A stretch of DNA of 64,000 nucleotides from Carboxylicivirga marina (GTDB lineage Bacteria > Bacteroidota > Bacteroidia > Bacteroidales > Marinilabiliaceae). The notes beneath the pieces are model-generated. The model was not told the DNA's origin. It searched no databases and worked only from the letters and a program-made list of their open reading frames with translations. The translations under genes and the position numbers were made by a program. The stretch's first letter is position 1; every line of letters starts with the position of its first letter. This document shows, piece by piece, positions 54,967-64,000 of this stretch. Location of the stretch: the NCBI RefSeq assembly GCF_016612505.1, contig NZ_JAENRR010000017.1:1-64000 (forward strand). Reading direction: 5' to 3'.

Positions 54967-57594
54967 ATGCATAAACTATTAGCAATATCCATTTTACTCG
55001 TTTTTACAAGCATAGGTAAGGCATTAGAATTATATGTTTCACCAACAGGCCACGATAACAATAAGGGTTCAAAAGAGTATCCTTTCAAGACAATTATTGG
55101 TGCCCGTAATCACATCAGAACCCTTTCTAATTTTGATAGAAGACAAAATATTACAGTCTATCTGGAAGATGGGACTTATCAAATTGACGAAACTATAAGC
55201 TTTGCATTAGAAGATAGTGCTCCTGATGGATATACTTATTCTTACTGCTCAGCAGAAGACGCAAAACCGAAACTTAGTTCAGGAATAACTATCTCAAACT
55301 GGAGACAGCTTAATACCACCGTGAATCATTTGCCCCAAAACTCAATTAAACATGTATGGGTTACTGATTTACCTTCGGGATTAAAGCCATTTTATGTTCT
55401 TTATGATGGTGATAAACGCTTAACTCGTGCACGAAGCAAAGGTTTTCAAATGTCACAAGTTATTTTTAAGAAGTTTGCTAGCCGTAATGTCGCAAAGCTA
55501 GAAGACCGACCTTTATTAAGGCAAATACCTTTTCCTGCTAATGAGATTCAAAACTGGCCCAACCTAAATGATATTGAAGTATTCTTTTGTCCCGTTCCAT
55601 GGTGCGTTAACTTCTCACCTCTTGAAAGTGTGGACGAAGAAAATAAAATAGCCTGGTTAAAATATGAGGCCAACTCTCCTCCATTTACCACACCTAAAGA
55701 TTATAACCCTGCCTATATTGAAAATGCCATTATCTATCTGGATGAACCAGGGGAATGGGTAGTTGATACTAAGCAAGGAAAAATATACTATTGGCCAGTA
55801 AATGGCAAGCCAAGTGATAATATTATAGCACCTCAACTAATGGAATACATTAAAGTTGAGGGACAAATTAATTACGATAAGGAGGTTGACAAAGCTGTTA
55901 AAAATATAACATTTAAAGGCTTGACATTTAAACATGGTAATCGCTATCAGTGGTGGGATGATCATAAAGGATGGGGTATTCAGCACGACTGGGACAAATT
56001 TGATCATGCCAATGCCTTGCTACGATTCAGAGGTGCGGAAAACTGTCGGGTTGAAGAATGTCATTTCACAGCATCAGGCTGTTCTGCCATTCGCCTGGAT
56101 TTACATGCCCAAAATATAGCCATTGAAAATAACCTTATTAATTACGTTGGGCACATGGGTATTTTGCTATGTGGTTATGGACCTGGCACCAAAGATGTAA
56201 ATAAAAACAACCGCATTGTAAATAATATTATTGACCACTGCGGTGAAGTCATCTGGCACGGCCATGCCATTTTCGTATGGCAGAGTGGTGAAAATTATAT
56301 TGCCCACAATTTGATACAAAATTGTCCGCGTAAAGCCATCGGCATTTGTGGTGTTCGCGGACCAATATTTAAGGAGGGACAGGCCGTTGATTGGGACGAA
56401 GCCAGTAAAACATTACGTTGGAACGAACTGGATTCGGCGCTTCAAAGCCCGGAGAACGTTACTCAAGAAGCACTTCTGCCCTACCTTCATGCCCGAAATA
56501 ACCTTGTGGAATACAATGAAATTTATCGTTGCAGAACCAAAATCGGTGACGGTGCTGCGCTTAATGTATCAGGTGCCGGAACAGGTAACCAGGTTAATTC
56601 AAATATACTGATAGATGTAGTAGGTAACGGTTTACGTACTGATGATTGGCAACGCGGCACAACATTTGCCAACAACATTATCTGCAGTGGTGGCATTGTG
56701 CACAAAGGTCACAACCACATCATTAATAACCTGTTTATTAATACCAACATACGATTTACTACCTATCCTGAACAGCAAGCTTTTCCGGGTTCTATAGTAA
56801 GTAATAATGTGATGTATTTTACACGCAACAGTATTGAGCCTTATACAGAACGTAAAATATCTAATATCCACACACCAGATGATTGCATATTGAAAGACAA
56901 TATTTATTATTCACTATCTCATAAAGAAAAAATCGAACATTTTCTCACTGCTAATCAAAACGAGAAATCTTGGGACAAAGGTTCAGTATCTCTAGATCCA
57001 CTATTCGAAAACCAACTGCCTACTTATCGTAAGGTTAATCCCTCTGATTTTGTTTTATCAAAACATTCACCTGCCTATAATAAGGGTTTCAAGGCTATAG
57101 AATACGATAAAATAGGTTTGCTCAAATCCTACCCAACACATTTGCAAGCCATGGTTTTTCCAAAAGCAAGTGGAAAATGGTTATCACCAAATGCCTCCAT
57201 ATCCTTTTCTTCAATTAATAAGCGAGTTAAAAAGCATAAATATCAATTGTTATCAAGTGAAGAAGAACAAGACATTGAGTTTACAATTCAGACCAAGAAT
57301 GAACACCAAGCCAATGCAATAATCGATTTAAACCTGAAGAAAGAAATAAATTCTATTCGACTCATTACCTCTGGTAAAGATGGTGATAGTCAACTCAACT
57401 CACTTACTATTTGGATTTCGAAAGACAATAAGAGTTGGAATGAAATATGGGCTAACGACCCATATCACACAAAAACAGGTCGTATATTCGACATCATACT
57501 TGAGCAACCTCAATCAGCACGATATATAAAAGTTGGATTAAAACAAAGCGGCGTATTAACTTTGAAACACATTAACATCTATGGAAATGAATAA
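54967..57594 (+). CDS. GH141-like secreted beta-helix glycosidase with C-terminal discoidin-type domain
   Basis: An 875-residue protein with a signal peptide (to about residue 18). It opens with LYVSPTGHDNNKGSKEYPFKTI and has KHVWVTDLPSGL...LYDGDKRLTRARSKG, the arrangement of GH141 enzymes, then a long right-handed beta-helix (KGLTFKHGNRYQWW, NCRVEECHFTASGC, NRIVNNIIDHCGE). Residues from about 750 form a discoidin (F5/8 type C, CBM32-like) domain. Characterised GH141 members include alpha-L-fucosidase and xylanase activities, so a fucosidase acting on sulfated fucan is a reasonable inference. Its last 14 bp overlap the start of the next sulfatase, which implies translational coupling. Family call probable, substrate inferred. 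Confidence 0.82.
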   Translation: MHKLLAISILLVFTSIGKALELYVSPTGHDNNKGSKEYPFKTIIGARNHIRTLSNFDRRQNITVYLEDGTYQIDETISFALEDSAPDGYTYSYCSAEDAKPKLSSGITISNWRQLNTTVNHLPQNSIKHVWVTDLPSGLKPFYVLYDGDKRLTRARSKGFQMSQVIFKKFASRNVAKLEDRPLLRQIPFPANEIQNWPNLNDIEVFFCPVPWCVNFSPLESVDEENKIAWLKYEANSPPFTTPKDYNPAYIENAIIYLDEPGEWVVDTKQGKIYYWPVNGKPSDNIIAPQLMEYIKVEGQINYDKEVDKAVKNITFKGLTFKHGNRYQWWDDHKGWGIQHDWDKFDHANALLRFRGAENCRVEECHFTASGCSAIRLDLHAQNIAIENNLINYVGHMGILLCGYGPGTKDVNKNNRIVNNIIDHCGEVIWHGHAIFVWQSGENYIAHNLIQNCPRKAIGICGVRGPIFKEGQAVDWDEASKTLRWNELDSALQSPENVTQEALLPYLHARNNLVEYNEIYRCRTKIGDGAALNVSGAGTGNQVNSNILIDVVGNGLRTDDWQRGTTFANNIICSGGIVHKGHNHIINNLFINTNIRFTTYPEQQAFPGSIVSNNVMYFTRNSIEPYTERKISNIHTPDDCILKDNIYYSLSHKEKIEHFLTANQNEKSWDKGSVSLDPLFENQLPTYRKVNPSDFVLSKHSPAYNKGFKAIEYDKIGLLKSYPTHLQAMVFPKASGKWLSPNASISFSSINKRVKKHKYQLLSSEEEQDIEFTIQTKNEHQANAIIDLNLKKEINSIRLITSGKDGDSQLNSLTIWISKDNKSWNEIWANDPYHTKTGRIFDIILEQPQSARYIKVGLKQSGVLTLKHINIYGNE

Positions 57595-59332
57595 AAACGT
57601 AATATATCTTTTCATCTTAATACTATTTACCGTCACAATCGCTACATCTGCAAAGGAAAAACAGAAACCAAACGTCATCATTGTTTTAACCGATGACCAA
57701 GGCTATGGAGAAATTGCAGCTCATGGCAATCCACATATACTTACACCACACATGGATCAGCTATACCACGACGGTATTAGGCTGGATAATTTTCATGTCA
57801 ACTCTGTTTGCTCTCCATCACGTGCAGCATTATTAACCGGAAGGTACGCCAGCAGAACAGGTGTCTGGCATACGCTGGGTAGCCGCAATATCATGTGGCA
57901 GGAAGAAAAAACAATGGCCGACTTTTTTAAGAGTAACGGCTATGTAACTATGATGTCAGGTAAATGGCATTTGGGCGACAACTACCCTTATCGTCCGGAA
58001 GATAAAGGTTTTGAAAATGTATTCCGTATTGGTGGTGGCAGCTTGGGACAAATAGGCGATTATTGGGGGAATGGACTATGGGATGCCCATTATTGGGATG
58101 GAACAGAATGGATGCCAACTGACGGCTATTGTACCGATGTACAATTTGATGCTGTTTTTGATTTCGTGAGAAAGAACAAGAACAAGCCGTTCTTCACCTA
58201 TCTAGCAACAACTGCACCCCACTCACCCATTGGAGCTGATGATAAATATGTCAATCCATACATTAGGATGGGTTTAAAGGAAAATGTTGCCAAGTTCTAC
58301 GGTATGGTAACCAACATAGATGAAAACCTAGGGAAATTACGACAATTGCTTTCTGAATTGAGCATTACCGATAACACCATTTTAATATTTGCATCTGACA
58401 ATGGTTCTGCTTGCGACAAACAAGGTGAGCCATACAATGCCGGCATGCGTGGTCATAAAGGTTCATGCTACGATGGAGGTCATCGGGTTCCTTGTTTCAT
58501 CTATTGGCCTGATGGAAATCTAAAGGGAGGTTTGCATATTACTGATGCAACTGCGCACATCGACTTATTACCCACTTTGCTGGCCACCTGCGATATCAAA
58601 AACTCATTCGATGTAGAATTTGATGGGATCAACCTACTCCCATTGCTAAATAATTCAGAAAACAAATGGCCAAAGCGCAATATCGTTACCGAAACCAAAG
58701 TCAATGGCCGTTCAAAATTATTTAAGTCAAGCACTGTGATTGCTAATGAATGGCGATTAGTGCAAGGCTCCGAGCTCTATAACATATCAAATGATCCATC
58801 ACAAAAGACAGACCTTGCAGACATAGAAAATAAACAAGTTGAGTTACTACAAGTAAGCTACACAAACTGGTATAAAGACGTATCAGCACGTTTTAACGAA
58901 AAACAGCACATCCCGATTGGCACTAACCATGAAACAGTCCTACTAACTGCTATGGATGTATTCCCTACAAAAGAAGGTGCCAGTGCTAAAACTGTTTGGA
59001 ACCAGAAAGGTGTTGCCAAAGCTCAAATGAATCATGGTGTTTGGGCTATTGATGTAATGACCGAGGGAGATTACTGTATTGAACTTTATCGCTGGGCTCC
59101 TGAATTAGATTTAGCTTTCAACAAAACACTTCCTAAAAGTAAAGATGTCGTTTTCACCGAAGCGGGTATCAACATTCAAGATAAGGACATGAATCAAGCA
59201 ATATCTGGCAACGAAAAATACATCTCCTTTAATGTAAATCTAAAAAAGGGACAATGTTTGCTGGATGCTAATCTTACAACTGAAAAAGGAAAAGCAACAT
59301 CAGCCTATTATGTCATCATTCAAAAACGATAA
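57581..59332 (+). CDS. Family S1 sulfatase with C-terminal beta-sandwich domain, coupled to GH141-like gene
   Basis: A 583-residue secreted sulfatase (signal peptide to about residue 24). KPNVIIVLTDDQGYGE, CSPSR with Cys77, GKWHLGDNYPYRPEDKGF and FASDNGS are S1 signatures. It is a paralogue of the sulfatase at 3209-5008, with the same WHTLG and C-terminal GVWAIDVMTEGDYCIELYRW domain. ATG overlaps the GH141-like stop; Met3 (57587) is an alternative start. A terminator follows the gene, so GH141-like and this sulfatase form a two-gene unit, which suggests that the two act on the same bond region. Confidence 0.94.
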   Translation: MEMNKNVIYLFILILFTVTIATSAKEKQKPNVIIVLTDDQGYGEIAAHGNPHILTPHMDQLYHDGIRLDNFHVNSVCSPSRAALLTGRYASRTGVWHTLGSRNIMWQEEKTMADFFKSNGYVTMMSGKWHLGDNYPYRPEDKGFENVFRIGGGSLGQIGDYWGNGLWDAHYWDGTEWMPTDGYCTDVQFDAVFDFVRKNKNKPFFTYLATTAPHSPIGADDKYVNPYIRMGLKENVAKFYGMVTNIDENLGKLRQLLSELSITDNTILIFASDNGSACDKQGEPYNAGMRGHKGSCYDGGHRVPCFIYWPDGNLKGGLHITDATAHIDLLPTLLATCDIKNSFDVEFDGINLLPLLNNSENKWPKRNIVTETKVNGRSKLFKSSTVIANEWRLVQGSELYNISNDPSQKTDLADIENKQVELLQVSYTNWYKDVSARFNEKQHIPIGTNHETVLLTAMDVFPTKEGASAKTVWNQKGVAKAQMNHGVWAIDVMTEGDYCIELYRWAPELDLAFNKTLPKSKDVVFTEAGINIQDKDMNQAISGNEKYISFNVNLKKGQCLLDANLTTEKGKATSAYYVIIQKR

Positions 59333-59352
59333 GAAATACATCTCTAACTACG

Positions 59353-59379
59353 AAGGTAATCGCATGGTTACCTTTTTTT
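59353..59379 (+). terminator. Rho-independent terminator after the GH141-sulfatase unit
   Basis: AAGGTAA (59353-59359) pairs with TTACCTT (59368-59374), followed by a T run. It lies 21 bp after the sulfatase stop. A second hairpin, GTCTCA/TGAGAC (59457-59476), lies in the following gap, perhaps in the leader of the next gene. Confidence 0.7.
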
Positions 59380-59568
59380 ATGCCCAAACTGTGCAATTCA
59401 AACCAATTATCGTGAAATTTAATTTACAATCAGGCTGGTCTCATGCTATTTTTACTGTCTCAACAAAGGGTGAGACTATAAAAGGGTACCATTTGCACCC
59501 CAATTGAACTGATGCGACCAAATAAAACCAAGCCTTTACTATTATTGCTTTTAGAAATGACAACCATT

Positions 59569-61068
59569 ATGAAAAAGAGACTTCTATATTTATTAACGTG
59601 CTTTACCATAACCACATTGTTATACTCTCAGGAAAATCGCCCCAACATCATTCTTGTTATGTGTGATGATTTAGGCTATGGTGATACAGGCTTTAATGGA
59701 AGTACAGTTGTTCAAACTCCCAATCTGGATAAATTGGCTGCAAAAGGAGCAGTATTCACACGTTTCTTTTCCGGAGCCCCGGTTTGCTCACCAACAAGGG
59801 GAACCTGTTTAACCGGGCGTCATCATTTTAGATATGGCATATGGAAAGCCAATACAGGACGTTTGCCAAAAGAGGAAATAACCATTCCTAAGGTTTTACA
59901 TGACAATGGCTACTCAACGGCTCACTTTGGCAAATGGCACTTGGGTGTGCCCAATATAAATCAGAAAGGCAAAGGCGGTGGTCAACAGAATATGTGCTTG
60001 CCCGAATGGTTCAACTACGACGAACACTTTATCACTCACCATTCTGTAGCACTTTATAATCCTTTTGGATCAGATGGTAAGGAAGCTATTTCAACAGGCA
60101 ATCCATACTGGCACAATGGCGAGAGAGTAATCGATAATATAATTGGCGACGACAACCGTATTATAATGGACAGAGTTATACCGTGGTTAGATAATCTATC
60201 GAAAAAAGATGATCCATTCTTTATGGTATTATGGTGGCATACACCACATAAACCTGTTGATGCCAGTCCTGAACACAGGGCGATTTACAAGCATCTCTCG
60301 GAGTCGGAACAAAAATACTATGGTGCCATTACCGCCATGGACCAACAAATGGGCAGAATGGTAAAAACACTTAAAGCCAATGGCCAACTAGAAAATACGA
60401 TGCTTTGGTTCTGTAGTGATAACGGGCCAATTAAACCAGGTTCAACAGCCGGATTAAAAGGCAGTAAAGGGCAGCTCTTTAATGGAGGTGTTGTTGTACC
60501 AGCTTTTCTTTATTGGGAAAGCCATGTCAATGCAGGCGATGTGATAGAAACACCTTGCTCAACCCTCGACTATCTGCCTACTATTTTTGACATTTTGAAT
60601 ATCCCTCAGGTTAGCGATCGTCCTATTGATGGTCTTAGTTTGTACCCAATAATAAAAGGAGAAACTACCAAACGAGACAAAGGAATTCCGTTCCGTTTTG
60701 AGAATTCTCGCGGCGGGTCACCACGAGGAGGATGCTTAAAAGGTAACTACAAATACCTCACTTGGTTTGACCAAACAGGTCAGCAAAATGATGTCCTCTT
60801 CAACATCATGGCCGATATGAAAGAAGCGAATGACATCAGCACTCATCATCCGGATATTGTGGAGGAACTAAAAACAGAAACAAATGCTTTTCTTGAATCA
60901 GCTAAATTAAGTTTTGAAGGAGCCGATTATCAAGATGCCAACTATCAGCCTGTTGGACCTTGGTGGGGTAAGGATTTAAAAGCATCAGGCGGCAAAAAAG
61001 GTGGTAAGAATTCCAAAAAACAGAACAAAGAAAAGAAATCTAAAGAAGCCAAAAACAATGAAAGATAA
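59569..61068 (+). CDS. Family S1 sulfatase (CSPTR) with lysine-rich C-terminus
   Basis: About 499 residues from the Met at 59569, which opens a clean signal peptide (MKKRLLYLLTCFTITTLLYS); an upstream in-frame Met at 59512 adds 19 unlikely residues. RPNIILVMCDDLGYGD, CSPTR with Cys73, GKWHLGVP, WWHTPHKP and FCSDNGPI mark an arylsulfatase-like S1 enzyme of a different subfamily from its neighbours. The last 30 residues are lysine-rich (GGKKGGKNSKKQNKEKKSKE), and could bind a polyanion. It heads a run of three sulfatases: its stop region overlaps the next start by 11 bp. Confidence 0.93.
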   Translation: MKKRLLYLLTCFTITTLLYSQENRPNIILVMCDDLGYGDTGFNGSTVVQTPNLDKLAAKGAVFTRFFSGAPVCSPTRGTCLTGRHHFRYGIWKANTGRLPKEEITIPKVLHDNGYSTAHFGKWHLGVPNINQKGKGGGQQNMCLPEWFNYDEHFITHHSVALYNPFGSDGKEAISTGNPYWHNGERVIDNIIGDDNRIIMDRVIPWLDNLSKKDDPFFMVLWWHTPHKPVDASPEHRAIYKHLSESEQKYYGAITAMDQQMGRMVKTLKANGQLENTMLWFCSDNGPIKPGSTAGLKGSKGQLFNGGVVVPAFLYWESHVNAGDVIETPCSTLDYLPTIFDILNIPQVSDRPIDGLSLYPIIKGETTKRDKGIPFRFENSRGGSPRGGCLKGNYKYLTWFDQTGQQNDVLFNIMADMKEANDISTHHPDIVEELKTETNAFLESAKLSFEGADYQDANYQPVGPWWGKDLKASGGKKGGKNSKKQNKEKKSKEAKNNER

Positions 61069-62653
61069 TATCTACAAGCTGCTCGTATTTCTATTAATAC
61101 TTTGCACAGCTTCTAACATAAAAGCCAATAATGCTTGTAAAAATAAAAAGAAGCCCAACATCATATTTCTTTTGGCCGATGATTTAATTTACAACAGCTT
61201 AGGTTACCTTGGCGATAATGACTTTAAAACACCCAACCTGGATAAACTGGCCAAACAAGGCATTACCTTTACAAAATCTTATAACACAACAGCTATCTGC
61301 ATGGCATCGCGTGCGCAATATATGACAGGTTTGTATGAGTTCAGCACCGGTTGCAATTTCACCCATGGAAACCTTAACTATGAAACATGGGAACAATCCT
61401 ACCCTCACCTACTCAAACGCAATGGCTACACTACAGGCTTTGCTGGCAAATTTGGCTTTCATGTTGATGAAGCCAATGGTAAAAAAGGTAGTTCGGCAAC
61501 CGTAAAACCATCATTCGACTGGTGGTGTGGTTGGATGGGACAAGGCAGTTATGAAATGCTTAAAAACAAAGAAGCTGTTGAATATCAGAAAACCCATGAA
61601 GGCGAAGAGGAACATACAACATATGCTTTGGGAAAGATGGGTGCTGAATTTGTATCAACACATGCAAAAACAGATAAACCTTTTTGTTTATCCATAAGCT
61701 TTAAGGCACCCCATACGCCATATGCGATAGACCCACGCTATGAACAACTATATGCCGAAACTGAATTTAATAAACCTGGCAATTTTGGAGAAGGGGACCA
61801 ACTATCTAAAAATGCACAAAGTGGTCGCCCATTTTCAAAAGGCAAAACCTGGATGAAAGATTTTCAAGGTACGATGAGCAAATACCATACAATGGTTCAC
61901 GGTATGGATGTAGCCATTGGAATGATTGTATCAGAACTTGAAAAACAGGACATTGCAGACAATACCATCATCATATTTACATCAGACAATGGACATTTTA
62001 ATGGTTCCAAATCTTTAGGCGGCAAACTATATGCCTACGAAGAAGGATCACGTGCCCCATTAATTGTATATAACCCAATGCTACCCAAAAACAAACGAAT
62101 TCAAACTATAGATGCCCTATCAGGCAATATCGACCTTGCTCCTACCATCCTCGATTTGGCTAAAGTTGACATCCCGGAACATTATCAGGGAAAAAGCCTG
62201 GTGCCTGTAATTGAAGGTAAAAAGAAAGATATCCACGAATCGTTAATGTTAATTAATGTATGGGGCATTCGCTCTTCTCAATCCTTGGGTATTGTTACCA
62301 AAGACTGGAAGTACATCTACTGGATGTATGGTGCAGAAGGATTTAAAACCACTGAAGAATTATTTGACCTTAATAATGACGCGCTTGAACAAAATAACCT
62401 GATCAACAATAAATCAGCTCAAGCCACTCTATTGGAAATACAAAATATTTATGATGCCTGGCTAAACACCTGGTCTAATAAAATGGTGAATGGCAATGGA
62501 TACCCCAAATATGTGAAACTGGGCGACAGAAACATATCCTTCGAATCGCATCCCTGGGACATGGTAAAAAGCATGTATCCCGATCAGGATAAGGTGAAGA
62601 ACAAAGCGGCCAAGAAAAATAAGAAGCAAAAGAAACCCAAGAATAATAACTAA
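61058..62653 (+). CDS. Family S1 sulfatase with CxASR active site and lysine-rich C-terminus
   Basis: About 531 residues from Met at 61058, which overlaps the previous gene by 11 bp and opens a signal peptide (MKDNIYKLLVFLLILCTASN). Earlier in-frame Met codons give a charged leader and are rejected. KPNIIFLLADD, CMASR with Cys81 (Ala for Pro), SFKAPHTPY and FTSDNGHF are the S1 signatures. In place of the common GKWH there is AGKFGFH, so this member deviates at the usual Trp-His. The C-terminus is lysine-rich (KKNKKQKKPKNNN). Probably translationally coupled to both neighbours; its stop overlaps the next start by 1 bp. Confidence 0.92.
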   Translation: MKDNIYKLLVFLLILCTASNIKANNACKNKKKPNIIFLLADDLIYNSLGYLGDNDFKTPNLDKLAKQGITFTKSYNTTAICMASRAQYMTGLYEFSTGCNFTHGNLNYETWEQSYPHLLKRNGYTTGFAGKFGFHVDEANGKKGSSATVKPSFDWWCGWMGQGSYEMLKNKEAVEYQKTHEGEEEHTTYALGKMGAEFVSTHAKTDKPFCLSISFKAPHTPYAIDPRYEQLYAETEFNKPGNFGEGDQLSKNAQSGRPFSKGKTWMKDFQGTMSKYHTMVHGMDVAIGMIVSELEKQDIADNTIIIFTSDNGHFNGSKSLGGKLYAYEEGSRAPLIVYNPMLPKNKRIQTIDALSGNIDLAPTILDLAKVDIPEHYQGKSLVPVIEGKKKDIHESLMLINVWGIRSSQSLGIVTKDWKYIYWMYGAEGFKTTEELFDLNNDALEQNNLINNKSAQATLLEIQNIYDAWLNTWSNKMVNGNGYPKYVKLGDRNISFESHPWDMVKSMYPDQDKVKNKAAKKNKKQKKPKNNN

Positions 62654-64000
62654 TGACAAAAATGAAGAAAACTGATATAAAACTAATTGCAGTATTGTTG
62701 TTTGGAATAGTGAGTGTTATCAGCGCTCAAAAAGCCCCCAACATTCTGTTTATTATGTCTGACGACCATGCCTCTGCCACCATTGGCGCATATAACAGTC
62801 ATTTAAAAGATGTGGTAGAAACACCAAACATCGATCGCCTGGCTGACGAAGGCGCTTTATTGGAGAATTGTTTCTGCACCAATGCCTTGTGTGCACCAAG
62901 CCGGGCAACCATATTAACCGGTCAATACAGTCATAAAAGTGGTGTATATACCCTACGAGAGCATTTAAATACAAAAAACAAACCATCTGTTGCCAAATCA
63001 CTGAATTCAGCTGGTTACCAAACTGCTGCTATTGGAAAATGGCATGTACATGGCGACAACTTGAATGGATTTGACTTTTATGCGGTAACTCTAAGTCAGG
63101 GTGCTTATTATAATCCATCTTTCTCCACTAAAGAAGGTAAAATTCGTCGCGAAGGTTATTCATCTGACATCATTACCGATGTATCACTTGAGTGGTTGGA
63201 AAAGCGAGATAAAGAGAAGCCCTTTTACCTGATGACACATTTTAAAGCAGCACATGGCCCTTGGCAACCTGCCGAGAGGCATAAAAACCTATACAATGAC
63301 GTTACCATTCCTGAGCCGAAAACACTCTTTGACGATTATTCAAAACAAAACCCAATGGGTGTTGGTGGCACACAAGCTCGAATTCATGAGCCAGGAAGTA
63401 ATCACTCATTATCATTGTGGTTTCAGAAAGGAAAAAAAGGAAAAGGCGGATGGCCTACAGGTGAGATTACTTTTGAAGAAGGCCTAAGTGACAAAGAAAT
63501 TAAAAAACAGACTTATCAGAAGTATGCTAAAGATTACCTGCGTTGTGTTAAAGGTATAGATGAGAATGTAGGGCGCCTACTAGCTTATTTAGAGAAAGAA
63601 GGTGAATTGGATAATACCATTATTGTATATACCTCAGACCAGGGAATGTATGTGGGCGAACACGGCTTATTCGATAAGCGTCTGGGCTTTGAAGAGGCAT
63701 TAAGAATGCCGTTCGTTATCCGCTATCCGAAAGAAATAAAAGCCGGCCAACGTATCGATAACATTGTTAACAATGTAGATTTTGCCGAAACTTTTCTTGA
63801 CTATGCAAATACAGACATCCCAGAAAAGATGCAAGGTTATAGTTTCCGTCCAATTCTGAAAGGAAAAAAGCCCTTGTACGACAGAAAATGCTCTTTTTAC
63901 GGGTTCTATTCTTCGGGCTGTCCCGACCATTATGGTATCCGCACAAAAAACTACAAACTACTCAAATACATTGGCAAGGATAAAAAGGTAGGCTATGATT
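62653..64000 (+). CDS. Family S1 sulfatase, cut by the window edge
   Basis: 449 residues seen before the window ends; no stop is reached. ATG overlaps the previous stop (TAATG); Met4 (62662) is an alternative start. A signal peptide ends near SAQ (residue 26). APNILFIMSDDHASATIGAY, CAPSR with Cys80, GKWHVHGD, HFKAAHGPW and YTSDQGMYVGEHGLF are S1 signatures. It is a close paralogue of the sulfatase at 49251-51293 (same YLRCVKGID segment and GFYSSGCPDHYGIRTK near the end). Whether it also carries a T9SS domain cannot be seen. Confidence 0.95.
   Translation, partial: MTKMKKTDIKLIAVLLFGIVSVISAQKAPNILFIMSDDHASATIGAYNSHLKDVVETPNIDRLADEGALLENCFCTNALCAPSRATILTGQYSHKSGVYTLREHLNTKNKPSVAKSLNSAGYQTAAIGKWHVHGDNLNGFDFYAVTLSQGAYYNPSFSTKEGKIRREGYSSDIITDVSLEWLEKRDKEKPFYLMTHFKAAHGPWQPAERHKNLYNDVTIPEPKTLFDDYSKQNPMGVGGTQARIHEPGSNHSLSLWFQKGKKGKGGWPTGEITFEEGLSDKEIKKQTYQKYAKDYLRCVKGIDENVGRLLAYLEKEGELDNTIIVYTSDQGMYVGEHGLFDKRLGFEEALRMPFVIRYPKEIKAGQRIDNIVNNVDFAETFLDYANTDIPEKMQGYSFRPILKGKKPLYDRKCSFYGFYSSGCPDHYGIRTKNYKLLKYIGKDKKVGYD

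Noticed and set aside
59265-59507. 80-residue plus-strand open frame across the end of the sulfatase gene
   Set aside because: It overlaps the sulfatase in another frame and runs through a terminator hairpin.
1-64000. tRNA, rRNA or CRISPR array
   Set aside because: No cloverleaf-like gene, rRNA segment or regularly spaced direct repeat was seen; the 23 bp spaced palindromes have only three units and no spacers of CRISPR size.

Overview
The window looks like a polysaccharide-utilisation region from a marine member of the Bacteroidota, most likely close to the Marinilabiliales. The support is AT-rich DNA, two SusC/SusD pairs, a hybrid two-component regulator, type IX secretion (T9SS) C-terminal domains, many secreted carbohydrate-active enzymes and eight family S1 sulfatases. 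No rRNA, tRNA, CRISPR array or phage gene was seen.

Layout. Locus A (about 305-32468) lies entirely on the minus strand. In transcription order it holds a GH29 alpha-L-fucosidase-like enzyme and an S1 sulfatase, three small secreted proteins that form an unnamed family, a beta-helix gene broken by two in-frame stops, a hybrid two-component regulator, a truncated SusC remnant, beta-helix protein 3, a complete SusC/SusD pair, beta-helix protein 2, GH117-like and GH29 lipoproteins, another S1 sulfatase and beta-helix protein 1. A 189 bp element with terminal inverted repeats closes the left end. The middle (32866-40306) holds an S1 sulfatase with a CxASR active site, an HU-like DNA-binding protein, a spacer with regularly spaced palindromes, a 1346-residue surface-type protein and a small secreted protein. 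Locus B (40497-64000) holds a second SusC/SusD pair with a T9SS-secreted Ig-like surface protein, a T9SS-tagged sulfatase, a membrane-bound propeller-AraC regulator without a kinase, and a plus-strand run of a GH141-like beta-helix enzyme and four sulfatases, the last cut by the window edge.

How it may work together (inference). SusC/SusD and the surface protein would bind and import oligosaccharides of a heavily sulfated glycan. The T9SS-tagged beta-helix proteins would act outside the cell. The S1 sulfatases would remove sulfate, and GH29, GH141-like and GH117-like enzymes would remove L-fucose, L-galactose or anhydro-sugar units. Two GH29 enzymes, a GH141-like enzyme and eight sulfatases fit best with a fucose-containing sulfated polysaccharide (fucoidan or sulfated fucan). 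The GH117-like gene leaves an agar/porphyran-type galactan open, but no GH16, GH86, GH50 or GH2 gene is present. The least explained parts are the beta-helix paralogue family, the small secreted protein family, the approximately 120 bp palindromic repeats that supply stop codons, and the spaced palindromes beside the HU-like gene.
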